DNA of 64,000 bases from Bifidobacterium goeldii (GTDB lineage Bacteria > Actinomycetota > Actinomycetes > Actinomycetales > Bifidobacteriaceae). Made by a program: the position numbers and the translations under genes. The stretch spans positions 62,001 through 126,000 of the forward strand of contig NZ_QXGL01000001.1 in the NCBI RefSeq assembly GCF_003951095.1. Direction: 5' to 3'. The notes below the pieces were generated by a model, which ran no database searches, had not been told where the DNA came from, and was given only the letters and a program-made list of their open reading frames with translations. Each line of letters begins with the position of its first letter. Position 1 is the stretch's first letter. Below are positions 18,531 through 29,415 of the stretch, piece by piece.

Positions 18531-20576
18531 ATGGCGTTAAGCTCCATCTCCATTACAGTCAACGGCGAAGCGAAGGAGGTGGAAGCTACCACCACCGGCA
18601 CTGAACTGTTCGCGGACGACAAGAACATCATCGCTGTGCGCCTCAATGGCGAACTGCGTGACCTGTACACGCCGCTCAACGACGGCGACACGGTTGAATC
18701 CGTCGCAATCGATTCTGAGGACGGCCTTGGCATTATGCGCCACTCCGCAACGCATGTCATGGCTCAGGCTGTGCAGGAACTGTTCCCGAACGCTAAGCTC
18801 GGCGTCGGCCCGATCATCAAGGATGGCTTCTACTACGACTTCCAGGTTGACCAGCCGTTCACGCCGGACGACCTAAAGAACATTGAGAAACACATGCAGC
18901 GGATTATCAAGTCCGCTCAGTCCTTCCGCCGCCGCGTTGTTACCGAAGAAGAGGCGCTCAAGGAAGAAGCAGATCAGCCTTTCAAGATTGAACTGATCGA
19001 GGATAAGGAAGCACACCTCGACCCGTCTACCGCTACTGAGATCTCCGGCAAGGAGCTCAGCTTCTACGACAACGTTGATCGTGATGGCAATGTCGTGTGG
19101 AAGGACCTGTGCCGCGGACCACACCTGCCGAACACGCACTTCATTAAGGCATTCAAGATCGAGCGTTCTGCTGCAGCCTACTGGCGTGGCAATGAGAAGA
19201 ACCCGACCATGCAGCGCATTTATGGCACCGCATGGGCCACTAAGGAAGATCTGAAGGCTTACCAGACTCGCTTGGAAGAGGCTGCTAAGCGCGATCACCG
19301 CAAGCTCGGCGCTGAAATGGACCTGTTCTCCTTCCCGGAGGAGATCGGACCTGGCCTGGCTGTGTTCCACCCGAAGGGTGCTGCGGTTATTAACGCGATG
19401 GAAGACTATTCGCGTGAAATGCACCGCAAGTACCACTACAGCTTCGTGCAGACCCCGCACATCACCAAGGGCGGCCTGTACGAGACCTCTGGCCACCTGC
19501 ACTGGTACAAGGACTCCATGTACCCGGCCATGCGCCTGGACGAGGAGCGCGACGAGAACGGCAACATCACCAAGCAGGGCTTCGATTACTACTTGAAGCC
19601 GATGAACTGCCCGATGCACAACCTGATCTTCAAGTCGCGTCAGCGTTCCTACAAGGAACTGCCGCTGCGCCTGTTCGAGTTCGGTACCGTGTACCGTTAC
19701 GAGAAGTCCGGCGAAGTCCACGGTTTGACCCGCGTGCGTGGCTTGACTCAGGACGATTCCCACATCTACTGCACCCGTGAGCAGATGAAGGGCGAGCTGA
19801 CCAACCTGCTCACCTTCGTGCTCAAGGTGCTGCGCGACTTTGGTCTGGACGACTTCTACCTCGAGCTGTCCACCAAGGATGAGCACAAGTACGTCGGTAG
19901 CGATGAGATCTGGGAGGAAGCAACCAACACGCTTGCTGAGGTTGCTAAGGATTCTGGCCTGAACCTCGTGGCTGACCCGGGTGGCGCTGCATTCTACGGT
20001 CCGAAGATCTCCGTGCAGGCTCGCGACGCAATCGGCCGCACCTGGCAGGTGTCGACCATTCAGCTCGACTTCAACCTGCCTGAGCGCTTCCAGCTTGAGT
20101 ACATCGCAGCTGACGGCACTCACCAGCGCCCGGTCATGATCCACCGTGCACTGTTCGGCTCCATCGAACGCTTCTTCGCCGTGCTGCTTGAGCACTACGC
20201 GGGCGCGTTCCCGGTGTGGCTCGCCCCGGTGCAGGTGCTCGGCATCCCGGTCGCCGACGAGTTCGCGCCGCACCTGGCTGGCTTCGTCAAGTCCCTTGAG
20301 GACGAGATGGTCCGCTGCGAGATCGATTACTCTGATGATCGCTTCGGCAAGAAGATCCGCAACGCTTCCAAGTCCAAGACGCCGTTCATCCTCATCGTCG
20401 GCGAAGAGGACATGAAGAACAACGCGGTCAGCTTCCGCTTCCGCGACGGCAGCCAGCTCAACGGCGTGCCGGTCGATCAGGCTCGCGAGCAGATCCTCGA
20501 TGTCATCAAGAAGCGCGTCCAGGTCAACTCCGCAGACGACTTCAAGGCCGCTGTGGCTGCACCGGCTGAGGACTGA
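18531..20576 (+). CDS. thrS: Threonyl-tRNA synthetase
   Basis: Class II synthetase charging tRNA-Thr, 681 residues. Domains in order: N-terminal TGS domain (about 1-65), editing domain with [11 protein letters not shown] (HxxxH-type zinc site), class II catalytic core with [10 protein letters not shown] and [14 protein letters not shown], and the C-terminal anticodon-binding domain. Codon bias is strong. An AAAGGA ribosome site precedes the ATG. The leader (18386-18530) is short and shows no T-box. Confidence 0.97.
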   Translation: MALSSISITVNGEAKEVEATTTGTELFADDKNIIAVRLNGELRDLYTPLNDGDTVESVAIDSEDGLGIMRHSATHVMAQAVQELFPNAKLGVGPIIKDGFYYDFQVDQPFTPDDLKNIEKHMQRIIKSAQSFRRRVVTEEEALKEEADQPFKIELIEDKEAHLDPSTATEISGKELSFYDNVDRDGNVVWKDLCRGPHLPNTHFIKAFKIERSAAAYWRGNEKNPTMQRIYGTAWATKEDLKAYQTRLEEAAKRDHRKLGAEMDLFSFPEEIGPGLAVFHPKGAAVINAMEDYSREMHRKYHYSFVQTPHITKGGLYETSGHLHWYKDSMYPAMRLDEERDENGNITKQGFDYYLKPMNCPMHNLIFKSRQRSYKELPLRLFEFGTVYRYEKSGEVHGLTRVRGLTQDDSHIYCTREQMKGELTNLLTFVLKVLRDFGLDDFYLELSTKDEHKYVGSDEIWEEATNTLAEVAKDSGLNLVADPGGAAFYGPKISVQARDAIGRTWQVSTIQLDFNLPERFQLEYIAADGTHQRPVMIHRALFGSIERFFAVLLEHYAGAFPVWLAPVQVLGIPVADEFAPHLAGFVKSLEDEMVRCEIDYSDDRFGKKIRNASKSKTPFILIVGEEDMKNNAVSFRFRDGSQLNGVPVDQAREQILDVIKKRVQVNSADDFKAAVAAPAED

Positions 20577-20610
20577 TCTAGCCGATTGATCTATTCTGGT
20601 GCATAAACAT

Positions 20611-20664
20611 AGGCGGTTTCAACGCGTAACAGCTATGCCAAGTGTTGAAACCGCCTAGCTTTTT
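20611..20664 (+). terminator. Terminator after thrS
   Basis: 13-bp stem AGGCGGTTTCAAC / GTTGAAACCGCCT (20611-20623 and 20644-20656) followed by AGCTTTTT. Confidence 0.85.
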
Positions 20665-20694
20665 GCTGAATCATTGGTGAGGAAGGAATATTCG

Positions 20695-21294
20695 ATGGAT
20701 ACTGGTGACGTGCGCATCGACAACCCTGCCGAGTTTCCGCCGCAAGAGGACACTGTTGAACGACTGTGGACTCCGCAGCGTATGACCTATGTGCTGCGTA
20801 ACAGCGAGAACCGTCCCACTCAGCCAAAAACCAAAGAATGTCCTTTCTGTGCTGGGCCAAAGAAATCTGACGAAGATGGGCTGATTGCATGGCGCGGCAC
20901 GTTTGTGTTTGCGATTATGAATCTATACCCATATAACGTGGGGCATCTTATGATCTGCCCATATCGTCACGTTGGCATGATCACCGATCTTGATGACGCT
21001 GAATTGTTTGAATTTGAAAAAGCAACAACTTTGGCGATGACGGTGATGAAAGAAGTTTCGCATCCTGATGGTTGGAATATTGGTATCAACCAAGGAGAAG
21101 TCGCAGGAGCTGGCGTTGCTGCTCACTTGCATCAGCATGTGGTGCCACGATGGAACGGTGACGCGAACTTTATGCCGATTGTTGCGCAAACGCGTACCAT
21201 GCCAATTTTGCTTGGCGACCAGCGCGCTGCATACGCTGAAGCATTCCAACGTCTTGCAGCAGACTTCGGATTGCCTAGCGATGTTCAGCATTAA
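20695..21294 (+). CDS. HIT-family nucleotide hydrolase/phosphorylase
   Basis: Histidine-triad protein, 199 residues, with catalytic motif HLHQHVVPRW near the C-terminal third and an N-terminal CPFC cysteine pair that probably binds zinc. This architecture matches the actinobacterial HIT group related to AP4A phosphorylase. ATG at 20695 was chosen because GGAAGGA lies 7 nt upstream; an in-frame TTG at 20674 lacks one. Whether it acts on diadenosine tetraphosphate or other nucleotidyl substrates cannot be told from sequence. Confidence 0.88.
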   Translation: MDTGDVRIDNPAEFPPQEDTVERLWTPQRMTYVLRNSENRPTQPKTKECPFCAGPKKSDEDGLIAWRGTFVFAIMNLYPYNVGHLMICPYRHVGMITDLDDAELFEFEKATTLAMTVMKEVSHPDGWNIGINQGEVAGAGVAAHLHQHVVPRWNGDANFMPIVAQTRTMPILLGDQRAAYAEAFQRLAADFGLPSDVQH

Positions 21295-21433
21295 GTGTGA
21301 GTGATTTATATCTCAGTCATATACAAGCGGTGTGCTGCTCAGCCCTATTGCAGGGTATGTATTGAGCGTTGTCGGCTAACCGCTTTAAGATAGTTTCGTT
21401 TGTCAGTTTATTCGCATACCTGCTAGGAGCATT

Positions 21434-22189
21434 ATGTCAGGTCATTCCAAGTGGGCGACCACCAAGCACAAGAAGGCCGCCATCGACGCCAAGCGCGGCA
21501 AGCTCTTCGCCAAGCTCATCAAGAACATTGAAATCGCAGCTCGTATGGGCGGCGGCGATCCGGACGGTAACCCGTCTCTGTACGACGCTATTTACAAGGC
21601 CAAGAAGGCTTCTATGCCGGCCGACAACATCAAGCGCGCTGTCAAGCGTGGCTCCGGTGAAGAAGCGGGTGGCGCTAACTATGAAGACATCGTCTACGAG
21701 GGCTACGCACCTGCAGGCGTTGGTCTGATCATTGAATGCTTGACCGATAACCGTAACCGTGCTGCTGCTGAAGTGCGTTCCACCCTGACCAAGGGCAATG
21801 GTTCGCTGGCGACCTCCGGCTCGGTGTCCTTCAACTTCGAACGCAAGGGCCAGATTGAGGTTCCGAGCGAAGGCGTTGATTTCGACGATCTGTTCGAGAA
21901 GGCCGGCGACGCGGGTGCTGAGGACGTGATCGATGATGGTGACGTGTTCACCGTGATCACTGATCCGTCTGATCTGCACACTGTGCGTAAGGCTCTGCAG
22001 GACGCTGGTTTCGACTACGATTCCGCCGATATGGTGATGCGTCCGAAGAACGAGGTCGAGCTGACGCTTGAAGATGCTCGCAAGGTGTCCAAGCTCATTG
22101 ACAACCTCGATGATCTGGACGATGTGCAGAACATCTACTCCAACTGGACCGCCTCTGATGAGGTTATGGCCCAGCTTGACGAGGAGTAA
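21434..22189 (+). CDS. YebC/PmpR-family protein
   Basis: 251 residues, full length for the YebC/TACO1 family: [26 protein letters not shown] at the start, then the conserved [14 protein letters not shown] and three-domain fold. Members were first described as DNA-binding regulators and more recently as translation factors that ease polyproline stalling. It directly precedes ruvC, the standard bacterial order, and the ruvC ribosome site lies in its last codons. Codon bias is high compared with ruvCAB. Confidence 0.94.
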   Translation: MSGHSKWATTKHKKAAIDAKRGKLFAKLIKNIEIAARMGGGDPDGNPSLYDAIYKAKKASMPADNIKRAVKRGSGEEAGGANYEDIVYEGYAPAGVGLIIECLTDNRNRAAAEVRSTLTKGNGSLATSGSVSFNFERKGQIEVPSEGVDFDDLFEKAGDAGAEDVIDDGDVFTVITDPSDLHTVRKALQDAGFDYDSADMVMRPKNEVELTLEDARKVSKLIDNLDDLDDVQNIYSNWTASDEVMAQLDEE

Positions 22190-22196
22190 TCGTTCA

Positions 22197-22778
22197 GTGA
22201 TTATTCTTGGCGTTGACCCCGGGCTTACTCGCTGCGGGGTCGGCGTGATCGAAGCCGGCGCTCATCGCCGGCTTTCGTTTATTCACGTCGATGTAGTGCG
22301 TTCGTCACCAGACATGTCGCAAGATTTGCGATTATTGGCTATTTATAACGGTCTGGTTGCTAAGATCGAGCGTTTTGCTCCAGATACGGTCTCCATCGAA
22401 CGCGTATTTGCTCAAGAAAACCGCAATACAGTGCTTGGTACTGCACAAGCGGCGGGTATGGCAATGTTAGCTGCTGCGCAACGCGGCATTCCGGTGGCAT
22501 TGCATACGCCGACTGAGTCAAAGCTTGCTATCACAGGTAATGGCAAGGCAGAAAAGCCACAGATGGAACGTATGGTGGCGCGGATCCTTGGATTGAATGA
22601 GCCGCCAACTCCAGCTGATGCAGCTGATGCTTTGGCTATTGCAATTTGTCACGCTTTGCGCCCGGCTGGAGCATTGCAGGGAGGGGAGCGCGAACAGCAT
22701 TTGACTCCTGCTCAGCGTCAATGGGCGATGGCTGCGCAGCGTTCACGTCGTCGGCATAGTGCTGACCGTGGAATGTAA
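22197..22778 (+). CDS. ruvC: Holliday junction resolvase RuvC
   Basis: Endonuclease that cuts Holliday junctions with RuvAB. The 193-residue protein starts at GTG 22197 with the first catalytic aspartate in GVDPGLTR at residue 7; [11 protein letters not shown] and the C-terminal [12 protein letters not shown] supply further acidic residues. GAGGAG inside the last yebC codons is the ribosome site, so translation is probably coupled. The body is less codon-biased than yebC. Confidence 0.95.
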   Translation: MIILGVDPGLTRCGVGVIEAGAHRRLSFIHVDVVRSSPDMSQDLRLLAIYNGLVAKIERFAPDTVSIERVFAQENRNTVLGTAQAAGMAMLAAAQRGIPVALHTPTESKLAITGNGKAEKPQMERMVARILGLNEPPTPADAADALAIAICHALRPAGALQGGEREQHLTPAQRQWAMAAQRSRRRHSADRGM

Positions 22779-22847
22779 AGCGACAGGTCGTGACTATCAG
22801 ATATCGTAGTAGAACAGATGTTCGATCTATGATCGTCAGGGGGCACC

Positions 22848-23477
22848 ATGATAGGAATGTTGCGCGGGATAGTCGCTGAAGTGAGTGTGGACTGCGCTCT
22901 GATTGAAGTTGGTGGTGTCGGATACGAAGTACGTATGCCTTCCGCTGATTTATCATCTCTGCATGCTGGGCAAGAGACAAAAATCTATACGTCGTTGAAT
23001 GTTTCGCAGGATGCTATTACGTTATTTGGATTTCTATCTCCGGCATCGAAGCGAATGTTTTTGCAATTACAAAAAGTAAGCGGTATTGGCCCAAAGGTCG
23101 CATTGTCGCTTCTGTCAACGTTGCCACCAGATCGACTCGCTCATGCTGTAGCTGATGGCGATGCTACTGCGCTAGCAAAAGCCCCTGGTCTCGGTAAAAA
23201 AGGCGCACAAAAGATTATTCTCGAGCTGAAAGGGTCTATTGATCTCGATGCTATTGAATCGGGAGTGCAAGGCACAGCTTCTCGTCGTCGTGCAGCGGGG
23301 GATCCAAACTTACTGCAAGTAGTTGAAGGCTTGATGTCGCTAGGCTGGCGTCAACCGGATGCGCAAAGCGCTGTCGAATCAGTATGTGCGCGCGACAATA
23401 TTGCGCTTCCGCTTGCTACGGATGATGTACCGCGTGTACTCAAACTTGCACTTACCTCCCTTGACCGAGGACGGTGA
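22848..23477 (+). CDS. ruvA: Holliday junction DNA helicase subunit RuvA
   Basis: Tetrameric junction-binding protein that loads RuvB. The 209-residue protein shows the N-terminal OB fold (MLRGIVAEV...GGVGYEV), helix-hairpin-helix motifs (VSGIGPKVALSLLS and APGLGKKGAQKIILELK) and the C-terminal RuvB-binding domain. A second ATG at 22857 is a possible start. It lies 69 nt after ruvC and 9 nt before ruvB. Confidence 0.95.
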   Translation: MIGMLRGIVAEVSVDCALIEVGGVGYEVRMPSADLSSLHAGQETKIYTSLNVSQDAITLFGFLSPASKRMFLQLQKVSGIGPKVALSLLSTLPPDRLAHAVADGDATALAKAPGLGKKGAQKIILELKGSIDLDAIESGVQGTASRRRAAGDPNLLQVVEGLMSLGWRQPDAQSAVESVCARDNIALPLATDDVPRVLKLALTSLDRGR

Positions 23478-23486
23478 TCTACGACT

Positions 23487-24569
23487 ATGCCAACACTTAC
23501 GAATACTGCTGATATGGAATATGACGCACAAGCCAATACTGGTGCTAACGAGGAATCGTTGCGCATGGTTTCTGCTGCACCAATTGGTAATGAACCGGTC
23601 AGTGATGAGGAACTGCGCCCGCATGCACTTGATGGCTTTATTGGCCAGCCGTTATTGAAGGCTCAGCTGCAGCTATTCCTTGATGCTGCTCGCAAACGTG
23701 ACGTTCCGCCGGATCATATTTTGCTTGCTGGCCCTCCCGGCCTTGGCAAAACTACATTGGCGATGATTGTTGCGAATGAGCTGAATGTGCCAATTCGTGT
23801 GACTTCTGGTCCGGCTATTCAGCATGCTGGTGATCTTGCTTCCATTCTGAGCTCACTTGATTCGGGCGAAGTACTGTTTATTGACGAGATCCATCGATTG
23901 CCACGAGCGGCTGAAGAGTTGCTCTATATTGCAATGGAAGATTTCCGCGTCGATGTGATGGTTGGTAAGGGACCGGGCGCAACTTCTATTCCACTTACAC
24001 TGCCTCGGTTTACCGTGATTGGTGCTACCACGCGTGAGGGCATGTTGCCATCTCCGTTGCGTGCTCGTTTCGGTTTCACTGCGCACTTGGACTTCTACCC
24101 GCATGAGGAATTGGAAAAGCTGATCGAGCGTTCAGCTGGAGTATTGGGCGTGCACTTGGGGGAGGAGTCAGCGCACGAAATGGCGGTGCGCTCCCGTGGT
24201 ACACCGCGTATTGCAAACCGCTTGCTGCGCCGTGTACGCGACTGGGCTATTGTTCACGACTTATCAAGCGTAGAGCCAGCTGATGTTAAGGCTGCACTTG
24301 AGTTGTACCAGATTGATGCTGAAGGGCTTGATCGGCTTGATATTGCTGTGCTCAACGCTGTTGTCAAACAATTCAATGGTGGCCCAGTTGGACTCAACAC
24401 ACTGTCCGCTATGGTAGGTGAAGAATCAGAGACCGTTGAAACGGTATGTGAACCATATTTGGTGCGCGAAGGTTTCCTGATTCGTACACCAAAGGGAAGG
24501 GTTGCTACCGAAAAGGCATGGGCTCATTTGGGGCTTGTGCCCAAAGATGATGTCAGCAAGCTCTTCTAA
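23487..24569 (+). CDS. ruvB: Holliday junction DNA helicase subunit RuvB
   Basis: AAA+ motor driving branch migration, 360 residues. Walker [10 protein letters not shown], Walker [10 protein letters not shown], sensor [18 protein letters not shown] and the C-terminal winged helix ([13 protein letters not shown]) are all present. The N-terminus carries about 40 residues before the conserved [12 protein letters not shown] segment. The gene starts 9 nt after ruvA, completing a ruvCAB operon. Confidence 0.96.
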   Translation: MPTLTNTADMEYDAQANTGANEESLRMVSAAPIGNEPVSDEELRPHALDGFIGQPLLKAQLQLFLDAARKRDVPPDHILLAGPPGLGKTTLAMIVANELNVPIRVTSGPAIQHAGDLASILSSLDSGEVLFIDEIHRLPRAAEELLYIAMEDFRVDVMVGKGPGATSIPLTLPRFTVIGATTREGMLPSPLRARFGFTAHLDFYPHEELEKLIERSAGVLGVHLGEESAHEMAVRSRGTPRIANRLLRRVRDWAIVHDLSSVEPADVKAALELYQIDAEGLDRLDIAVLNAVVKQFNGGPVGLNTLSAMVGEESETVETVCEPYLVREGFLIRTPKGRVATEKAWAHLGLVPKDDVSKLF

Positions 24570-24628
24570 CATAAGGTATTTGTTGACCGACATCCGTTCG
24601 TGTTCACCCGCATCAATAAGGAGTTTTC

Positions 24629-25042
24629 ATGGATCCCACAATGCTTGTCATGCTTGTTTTCATCGTCCTCATGATTGTCATGATGATGGTGCAGCAGCGT
24701 AAGAGCAAGAAGCAGCAGGCTGACATCCGGGACTTCCGTGCCAACCTTGCACCTGGCACTGAGGTCATCACTATTGGTGGCGTTATCGGCAAGGTTGTCT
24801 CGGTCGATACCGAGTATGAGGAGATCGTTATTGACTCTGAGGGCTCCAAGATGCGCTTCAGCTTCCGTGCGATCAACAAGGAATACACGCGTCCGGCATT
24901 CATCCACGACGATGAGGTTGACGAGAATGGCAACCCGCTGCCGAAGGATGACGACGATAAGGATCAGGCGCAGGTTCCGGTCGATACCGCGGTCACGGCT
25001 GCGGACGCCGGTACGGCTATCGCCGAGGCGGACGCCAAGTAA
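24629..25042 (+). CDS. yajC: Preprotein translocase subunit YajC
   Basis: Single-span membrane protein associated with SecDF. One helix at residues 4-22 (MLVMLVFIVLMIVMMM), then the conserved QRKSKKQQADIRDFRANLAPGTEVITIGGVIGKV segment and an acidic tail. 137 residues; AAGGAG precedes the ATG. secD and secF, often next to yajC, do not follow here; apt does. Confidence 0.92.
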   Translation: MDPTMLVMLVFIVLMIVMMMVQQRKSKKQQADIRDFRANLAPGTEVITIGGVIGKVVSVDTEYEEIVIDSEGSKMRFSFRAINKEYTRPAFIHDDEVDENGNPLPKDDDDKDQAQVPVDTAVTAADAGTAIAEADAK

Positions 25043-25183
25043 CAAATCCGAATGAACGCTAGCGGGTGAATAGGCATGGTATTACACCCTGACCCGTTCG
25101 CCCGCTTGACAGCCCGAAGGGCGCCGGCTGACCCGCGCCCAATACGCAAATACGTATCCAGTTGAATCGACAGGCGGCACAAG

Positions 25184-25765
25184 ATGACACAGTCCGATAT
25201 CACCATCGAAGATCTCAGCAAGGTCGGTCAGGCAGACGCTGAATATCTGGTTTCGCTGATCAGAACGATTCCGGGATTCCCCAAGGAGGGAATCAAATTC
25301 CGCGACTTCATGCCGGTACTCGCTGATGCTAAAGCGCTTGGCATTCTCATGACGGCACTTGAGGAGACGCTGCCGATTCCGGCTGACTCGTTCGACGCGG
25401 TCGCCGGTCTGGAAGCGCGTGGTTTCCTCTTCGGCCCGGCTCTTGCTGCACGCCTTGGCAAGGGATTTATTGCGATCCGCAAGGCCGGCAAGCTCCCTCC
25501 CGAGACCATCGGCGAGGAATATGATCTTGAATACGGCACCGAAAAGGTCGAGATCGAATCCGACTGCGTGCAAGGTGGCAAGAGGGTCCTCATCGTTGAC
25601 GACCTGATCGCCACCGGCGGCACCGCGAAGGCAGCTATGGACTTGATTCAGGCAGGCGGCGGTCAAGTCGTTGGCTTCAGCTTCGTCATGGGCCTGACTG
25701 GCCTTGATGGGTTGGATAAGCTGGGCGGACTGCCGACGGCAACCCTAGTGTCGATGCCGGCATGA
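25184..25765 (+). CDS. apt: Adenine phosphoribosyltransferase
   Basis: Purine salvage enzyme making AMP from adenine and PRPP. The 193-residue protein has the N-terminal FPKEGIKFRDFMPVL segment, the GLEARGFLFGPALA loop and the PRPP motif VLIVDDLIATGGTA. The ATG lacks a clear ribosome site. The intergenic leader (25043-25183) contains an imperfect AGCGGGT/ACCCG..CGCT pairing that may be the yajC terminator. It lies between yajC and sucC. Confidence 0.93.
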   Translation: MTQSDITIEDLSKVGQADAEYLVSLIRTIPGFPKEGIKFRDFMPVLADAKALGILMTALEETLPIPADSFDAVAGLEARGFLFGPALAARLGKGFIAIRKAGKLPPETIGEEYDLEYGTEKVEIESDCVQGGKRVLIVDDLIATGGTAKAAMDLIQAGGGQVVGFSFVMGLTGLDGLDKLGGLPTATLVSMPA

Positions 25766-25854
25766 TGCACACCTGCGATGTCGCGCCACCCCTGCGGTCA
25801 TGTGTGCGGTATTGCCATTGTCGAACAGTATTTGAGAAGTAGGTAACGAGAGCA

Positions 25855-27054
25855 ATGGATCTTTATGAATACCAGGCTAGGGAGCTGCTCGCCGAGCAGG
25901 ATATCCCTGCGCCACAAGCGATTTACGCGCAGAATTCCCACGAAGTAGCCGAGGCAGCTGATCGTCTCGGATACCCCTGTGTTATCAAAGCTCAGGTGAA
26001 GATTGGTCACCGTGGGCAGGCGGGTGGTGTCAAGATTGCGCACAACCGCGATGAGGCTATTCTGATCTCTGAAAGCATCCTGCCGATGACCATTCACGGG
26101 CACAAGGTGAATGGTGTGCTGGTTGCCGAGGCTAAGAACATCCTGCACGAATACTACGTCTCTATCTCTGTGGACCGTACTTCGCGTGATTTTGATGTGC
26201 TCGCTACGGCTAATGGCGGCACTGAGGTTGAAGAGATCGCCAAGGAGCACCCTGAATCGGTAAAGCGTTTGCATATCAACGCGCTTGGTGATTTTGATAT
26301 GGAAGCAGCTCGTCAGATGGCTGATCAGATCGGTTTTTACCATGCTGATGCTGAGCAGGCTGCGTCGATCTTGCTGAAAATGTGGAAGTGCTTCAAAGAC
26401 AATGACGCAACACTCGTGGAGATCAATCCGCTCGCCAAGATTGGTGATCCGGATGATGAGGCGAGTAAGTCATTGTGTGCGTTGGACGCCAAGATTTCTC
26501 TTGATGGCAATGCTGCATTCCGTCACGATGGCTGGAAGCGTTTTGACGATCCGATGCAGTCCGATGACTTTGAACGTCGCGCTGCTGAGCATGGTTTGCA
26601 CTATGTACACCTTCATGGCCAAGTCGGTGTGATCGGCAATGGCGCAGGCTTGGTAATGAGCTCGCTGGACGCAGTATGGGGAGCCGGCAAAGACCAGGGC
26701 ACTGATGTTAAGCCAGCGAACTTCTTGGATATTGGTGGTGGCGCATCAGCTGAAGTGATGCGTGACAGCCTGTCGATTGTTTTGTCTGATCCACAGGTTG
26801 AATCAGTATTCATCAACGTGTACGGCGGTATTACGTCTTGCGAACAAGTAGCGAAGGGTATTCTCGAAGCCATTGATGAGCTTGGCGGGTCTAAGCCGCT
26901 TGTTGTTCGCTTCGACGGTAATGCGGCAGCTCAGGGATTGAAGATTCTCGCTGACGCGCATAACCCGAATTTGCACGTCGAAGACACTATGGAACAGGCT
27001 GCCTGGCAGGCAGCAAAGTTGGCGGCTGCCGCACTCACTGCGAAGGAGGCCTAA
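25855..27054 (+). CDS. sucC: Succinate-CoA ligase subunit beta
   Basis: ADP/GDP-forming succinyl-CoA synthetase beta chain, 399 residues: N-terminal ATP-grasp domain (DLYEYQARELLAEQDIPAP, KAQVKIGHRGQAGGVK) and C-terminal ligase domain (NFLDIGGGASAEV, NVYGGITSCEQVAKGI). Bifidobacteria lack a complete TCA cycle, so the enzyme probably supplies succinyl-CoA or interconverts succinate for biosynthesis; this is inference. The gap to sucD is one nucleotide. Confidence 0.95.
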   Translation: MDLYEYQARELLAEQDIPAPQAIYAQNSHEVAEAADRLGYPCVIKAQVKIGHRGQAGGVKIAHNRDEAILISESILPMTIHGHKVNGVLVAEAKNILHEYYVSISVDRTSRDFDVLATANGGTEVEEIAKEHPESVKRLHINALGDFDMEAARQMADQIGFYHADAEQAASILLKMWKCFKDNDATLVEINPLAKIGDPDDEASKSLCALDAKISLDGNAAFRHDGWKRFDDPMQSDDFERRAAEHGLHYVHLHGQVGVIGNGAGLVMSSLDAVWGAGKDQGTDVKPANFLDIGGGASAEVMRDSLSIVLSDPQVESVFINVYGGITSCEQVAKGILEAIDELGGSKPLVVRFDGNAAAQGLKILADAHNPNLHVEDTMEQAAWQAAKLAAAALTAKEA

Positions 27055-27055
27055 G

Positions 27056-27982
27056 ATGACCGCATTTATTGAAGATGGCGCGCCAGTCATCGTACAGGGC
27101 ATGACCGGTCATCAGGGCATGACACATACTGCGCGCATGCTGCGTGCAGGCACCAACATTGTTGGTGGTGTTAATCCACGCAAGGCTGGAACATCGGTGA
27201 CGTTCGCTGGCGCTAAGAACGGCGAAGATATCGATATCCCCGTTTACGCTACCTGCGCTGATGCGAAAGAAGCCACGGGTGCAAAAGCAAGTGTCGTGTT
27301 CGTTCCACCACGATTTGCTCGCAATGCTGTTGTGGAAGCGGTTGAAGCCGGTATTGAACTTATTGTTGTTATTACTGAAGGTATTCCGGTTGCCGATAGC
27401 GCTTACTTTGTTGAACTCGCATTGAGCCGCGGTATTCGTATCGTTGGACCGAACTGCCCAGGTTTGATGACCCTTCCCAAGCAGGAAGGCGAGCACGGTG
27501 TCAACCTCGGTATCATCCCTGACGGTATTGTCGGCCGTGGCCCACTCGGACTGGTGTCCAAGTCCGGCACGCTCACCTATCAGCTCATGGGTGAACTGTC
27601 CGATATCGGTTTCACTGCATGCCTTGGTGCAGGCGGCGATCCGATCGTTGGCACAACGTTGCTTGAAGCACTGCAGGAATTCGAACGTGATGACGACACG
27701 AAGGCAGTTGTCATGATCGGCGAAATCGGCGGTAGTGCTGAGCAAGATGCCGCACAATGGGCTGCTGAACACATGACTAAGCCGGTTGTCGCATACATTG
27801 CTGGTTTCACCGCGCCGGAAGGCAAGCAGATGGGCCATGCTGGCGCTATCGTGTCTGGCGGTAAAGGCACTGCGCAGGATAAGAAAGAAGCGTTGGAAGC
27901 CGTGGGCATCCCCGTGGGTCGAACCCCTGGGCAGACCGCTGATATCATGCGTGAGGTGTTGGCCAAGCGCTCCCTGGCATGA
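27056..27982 (+). CDS. sucD: Succinate-CoA ligase subunit alpha
   Basis: CoA-binding alpha chain of succinyl-CoA synthetase, 308 residues. The Rossmann-type CoA site GMTGHQGMTHTARM is at the start and the phosphorylated active-site histidine lies in MGHAGAIVSGGKGTAQDK. GPNCPGLMTL is also conserved. Its stop overlaps the ATG of the following membrane-protein gene (ATGA), so the three genes form one operon. Confidence 0.96.
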   Translation: MTAFIEDGAPVIVQGMTGHQGMTHTARMLRAGTNIVGGVNPRKAGTSVTFAGAKNGEDIDIPVYATCADAKEATGAKASVVFVPPRFARNAVVEAVEAGIELIVVITEGIPVADSAYFVELALSRGIRIVGPNCPGLMTLPKQEGEHGVNLGIIPDGIVGRGPLGLVSKSGTLTYQLMGELSDIGFTACLGAGGDPIVGTTLLEALQEFERDDDTKAVVMIGEIGGSAEQDAAQWAAEHMTKPVVAYIAGFTAPEGKQMGHAGAIVSGGKGTAQDKKEALEAVGIPVGRTPGQTADIMREVLAKRSLA

Positions 27983-29415
27983 TGGCAAAACTGCGTGCTT
28001 GGATTAAAGGGCCGATTGTAGCTGTAGCAACGATGGCGATTTACGCTATCGCACTCGGCTGCTTTCTGGCCCTTATGCTGTTAGTTATCTCTATGGAAGA
28101 GGGCGGTGACAATCTTTCTGTCGCCACCGTACCGCTCACGCAGGCTGTTGTGCTTCTTAGCCAAGGAGTTGGGTTTACTACTGACTCGCTGTCGCTCTCG
28201 ATTACGCCGCTGCTGCTTACTTTTTTGCTTATTGCACTGGTAGCGTCGCTAGCGCGGCGTATTAGTACGGATGCACGCTCATATGTATCTGGTCTCGTGA
28301 CATGGATAGTGCTTACCCTGCTACTGACTCGTGGTTTGACAGTTGGATTGATGGATAATACTGCCATCATCGGGCTGAAAAGTGCGGTACTGTTCACGCT
28401 TGGGTTTGCTATTGCAGCATTGCCAGGGTCGCCGCTTCTTGCGTCACTGCGTGGTTTTATTCACGCGCATGTCTCTCAAGATGTTCGTCGCACAGTGCGT
28501 ATCGGTGTCATGCTTGCGTTGATTATCATGGCAGTGTTTGTGCTGGCTGGCATCATCACTGTGATTGTGTGGATCGTATCCGGTCATGCGGCCATGAGCA
28601 AACTCTTCGATTTCAATGGCATGGAAACCGGATCCCGCATTCTCACCACTATTGCCTCACTTGCTTGGCTGCCGAACTTGTGCATTTGGGCAATTTCATG
28701 GTTGTTTGGCGCGGGTTTTGCCATTGGTGATCTTGCTGAATTCACGTTGTGGATTGGCCAATCGCGTTCTTTGCCAGCGGTACCTGCATTTGGCTTATTC
28801 CCTCAGCCTGTGAGTAGCGATGTTGTACGCCTGATCCTCGTAATGATTCCGTTAGCAACGGGTTTGATCGCTGGTCTTGCAGCGATATTGCTGAAATCAG
28901 GATTTCACATCACATTGGGGTCTGCCGCTGATCCTGTTGATCGCCGCGCGCTGATCGTTGAGCTTGCCTACCCAGTTGGCGGCTTCTGCCTTACCAGTGT
29001 CATCGTGTCCCTATCATCATCATTGATGTTCATTATTTCGAATGGTTCACTTGGCAGTGAGCGACTAAAGAACGTTGGCGTTGATGTCATTCGTTCGACA
29101 CAAGTATGTGCTCGCCCTAGTGCAACTGGCCTATTCGCCGCGTGGCTTATCATGCTGGTTGGTGTCGCTTTTGTTTTCGGGATACGCTGGATCTCACGGC
29201 GTATTCGCGCAGCGAAAGGCGTTGGAGACCAGAAGAGTCAGCATTCATCAGACCATGATGACGCTGACAATCGTAACAAACCGCGTCTCGTAGGCGGATC
29301 TAGCAACGTTATTGACGAAACAAAGACTACAACCACAGAAGAAACAACCAAGGAGGAACACGATGACCAACACGAATCGACCGATACGACGGGCTCTGGT
29401 GTCAGTCTTTCATAA
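27979..29415 (+). CDS. DUF6350-type multispanning membrane protein
   Basis: 478 residues with about ten hydrophobic segments and a long hydrophilic, acidic and threonine-rich cytoplasmic tail (about residues 415-478). Its location between sucD and purH is the conserved actinobacterial place of the DUF6350/PerM-like family; the assignment rests mainly on this synteny and topology. The ATG overlaps the sucD stop. Its last 53 nt contain the ribosome site and start of purH in another frame. Function unknown; a role at the cell envelope or septum has been suggested for relatives. Confidence 0.7.
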   Translation: MMAKLRAWIKGPIVAVATMAIYAIALGCFLALMLLVISMEEGGDNLSVATVPLTQAVVLLSQGVGFTTDSLSLSITPLLLTFLLIALVASLARRISTDARSYVSGLVTWIVLTLLLTRGLTVGLMDNTAIIGLKSAVLFTLGFAIAALPGSPLLASLRGFIHAHVSQDVRRTVRIGVMLALIIMAVFVLAGIITVIVWIVSGHAAMSKLFDFNGMETGSRILTTIASLAWLPNLCIWAISWLFGAGFAIGDLAEFTLWIGQSRSLPAVPAFGLFPQPVSSDVVRLILVMIPLATGLIAGLAAILLKSGFHITLGSAADPVDRRALIVELAYPVGGFCLTSVIVSLSSSLMFIISNGSLGSERLKNVGVDVIRSTQVCARPSATGLFAAWLIMLVGVAFVFGIRWISRRIRAAKGVGDQKSQHSSDHDDADNRNKPRLVGGSSNVIDETKTTTTEETTKEEHDDQHESTDTTGSGVSLS

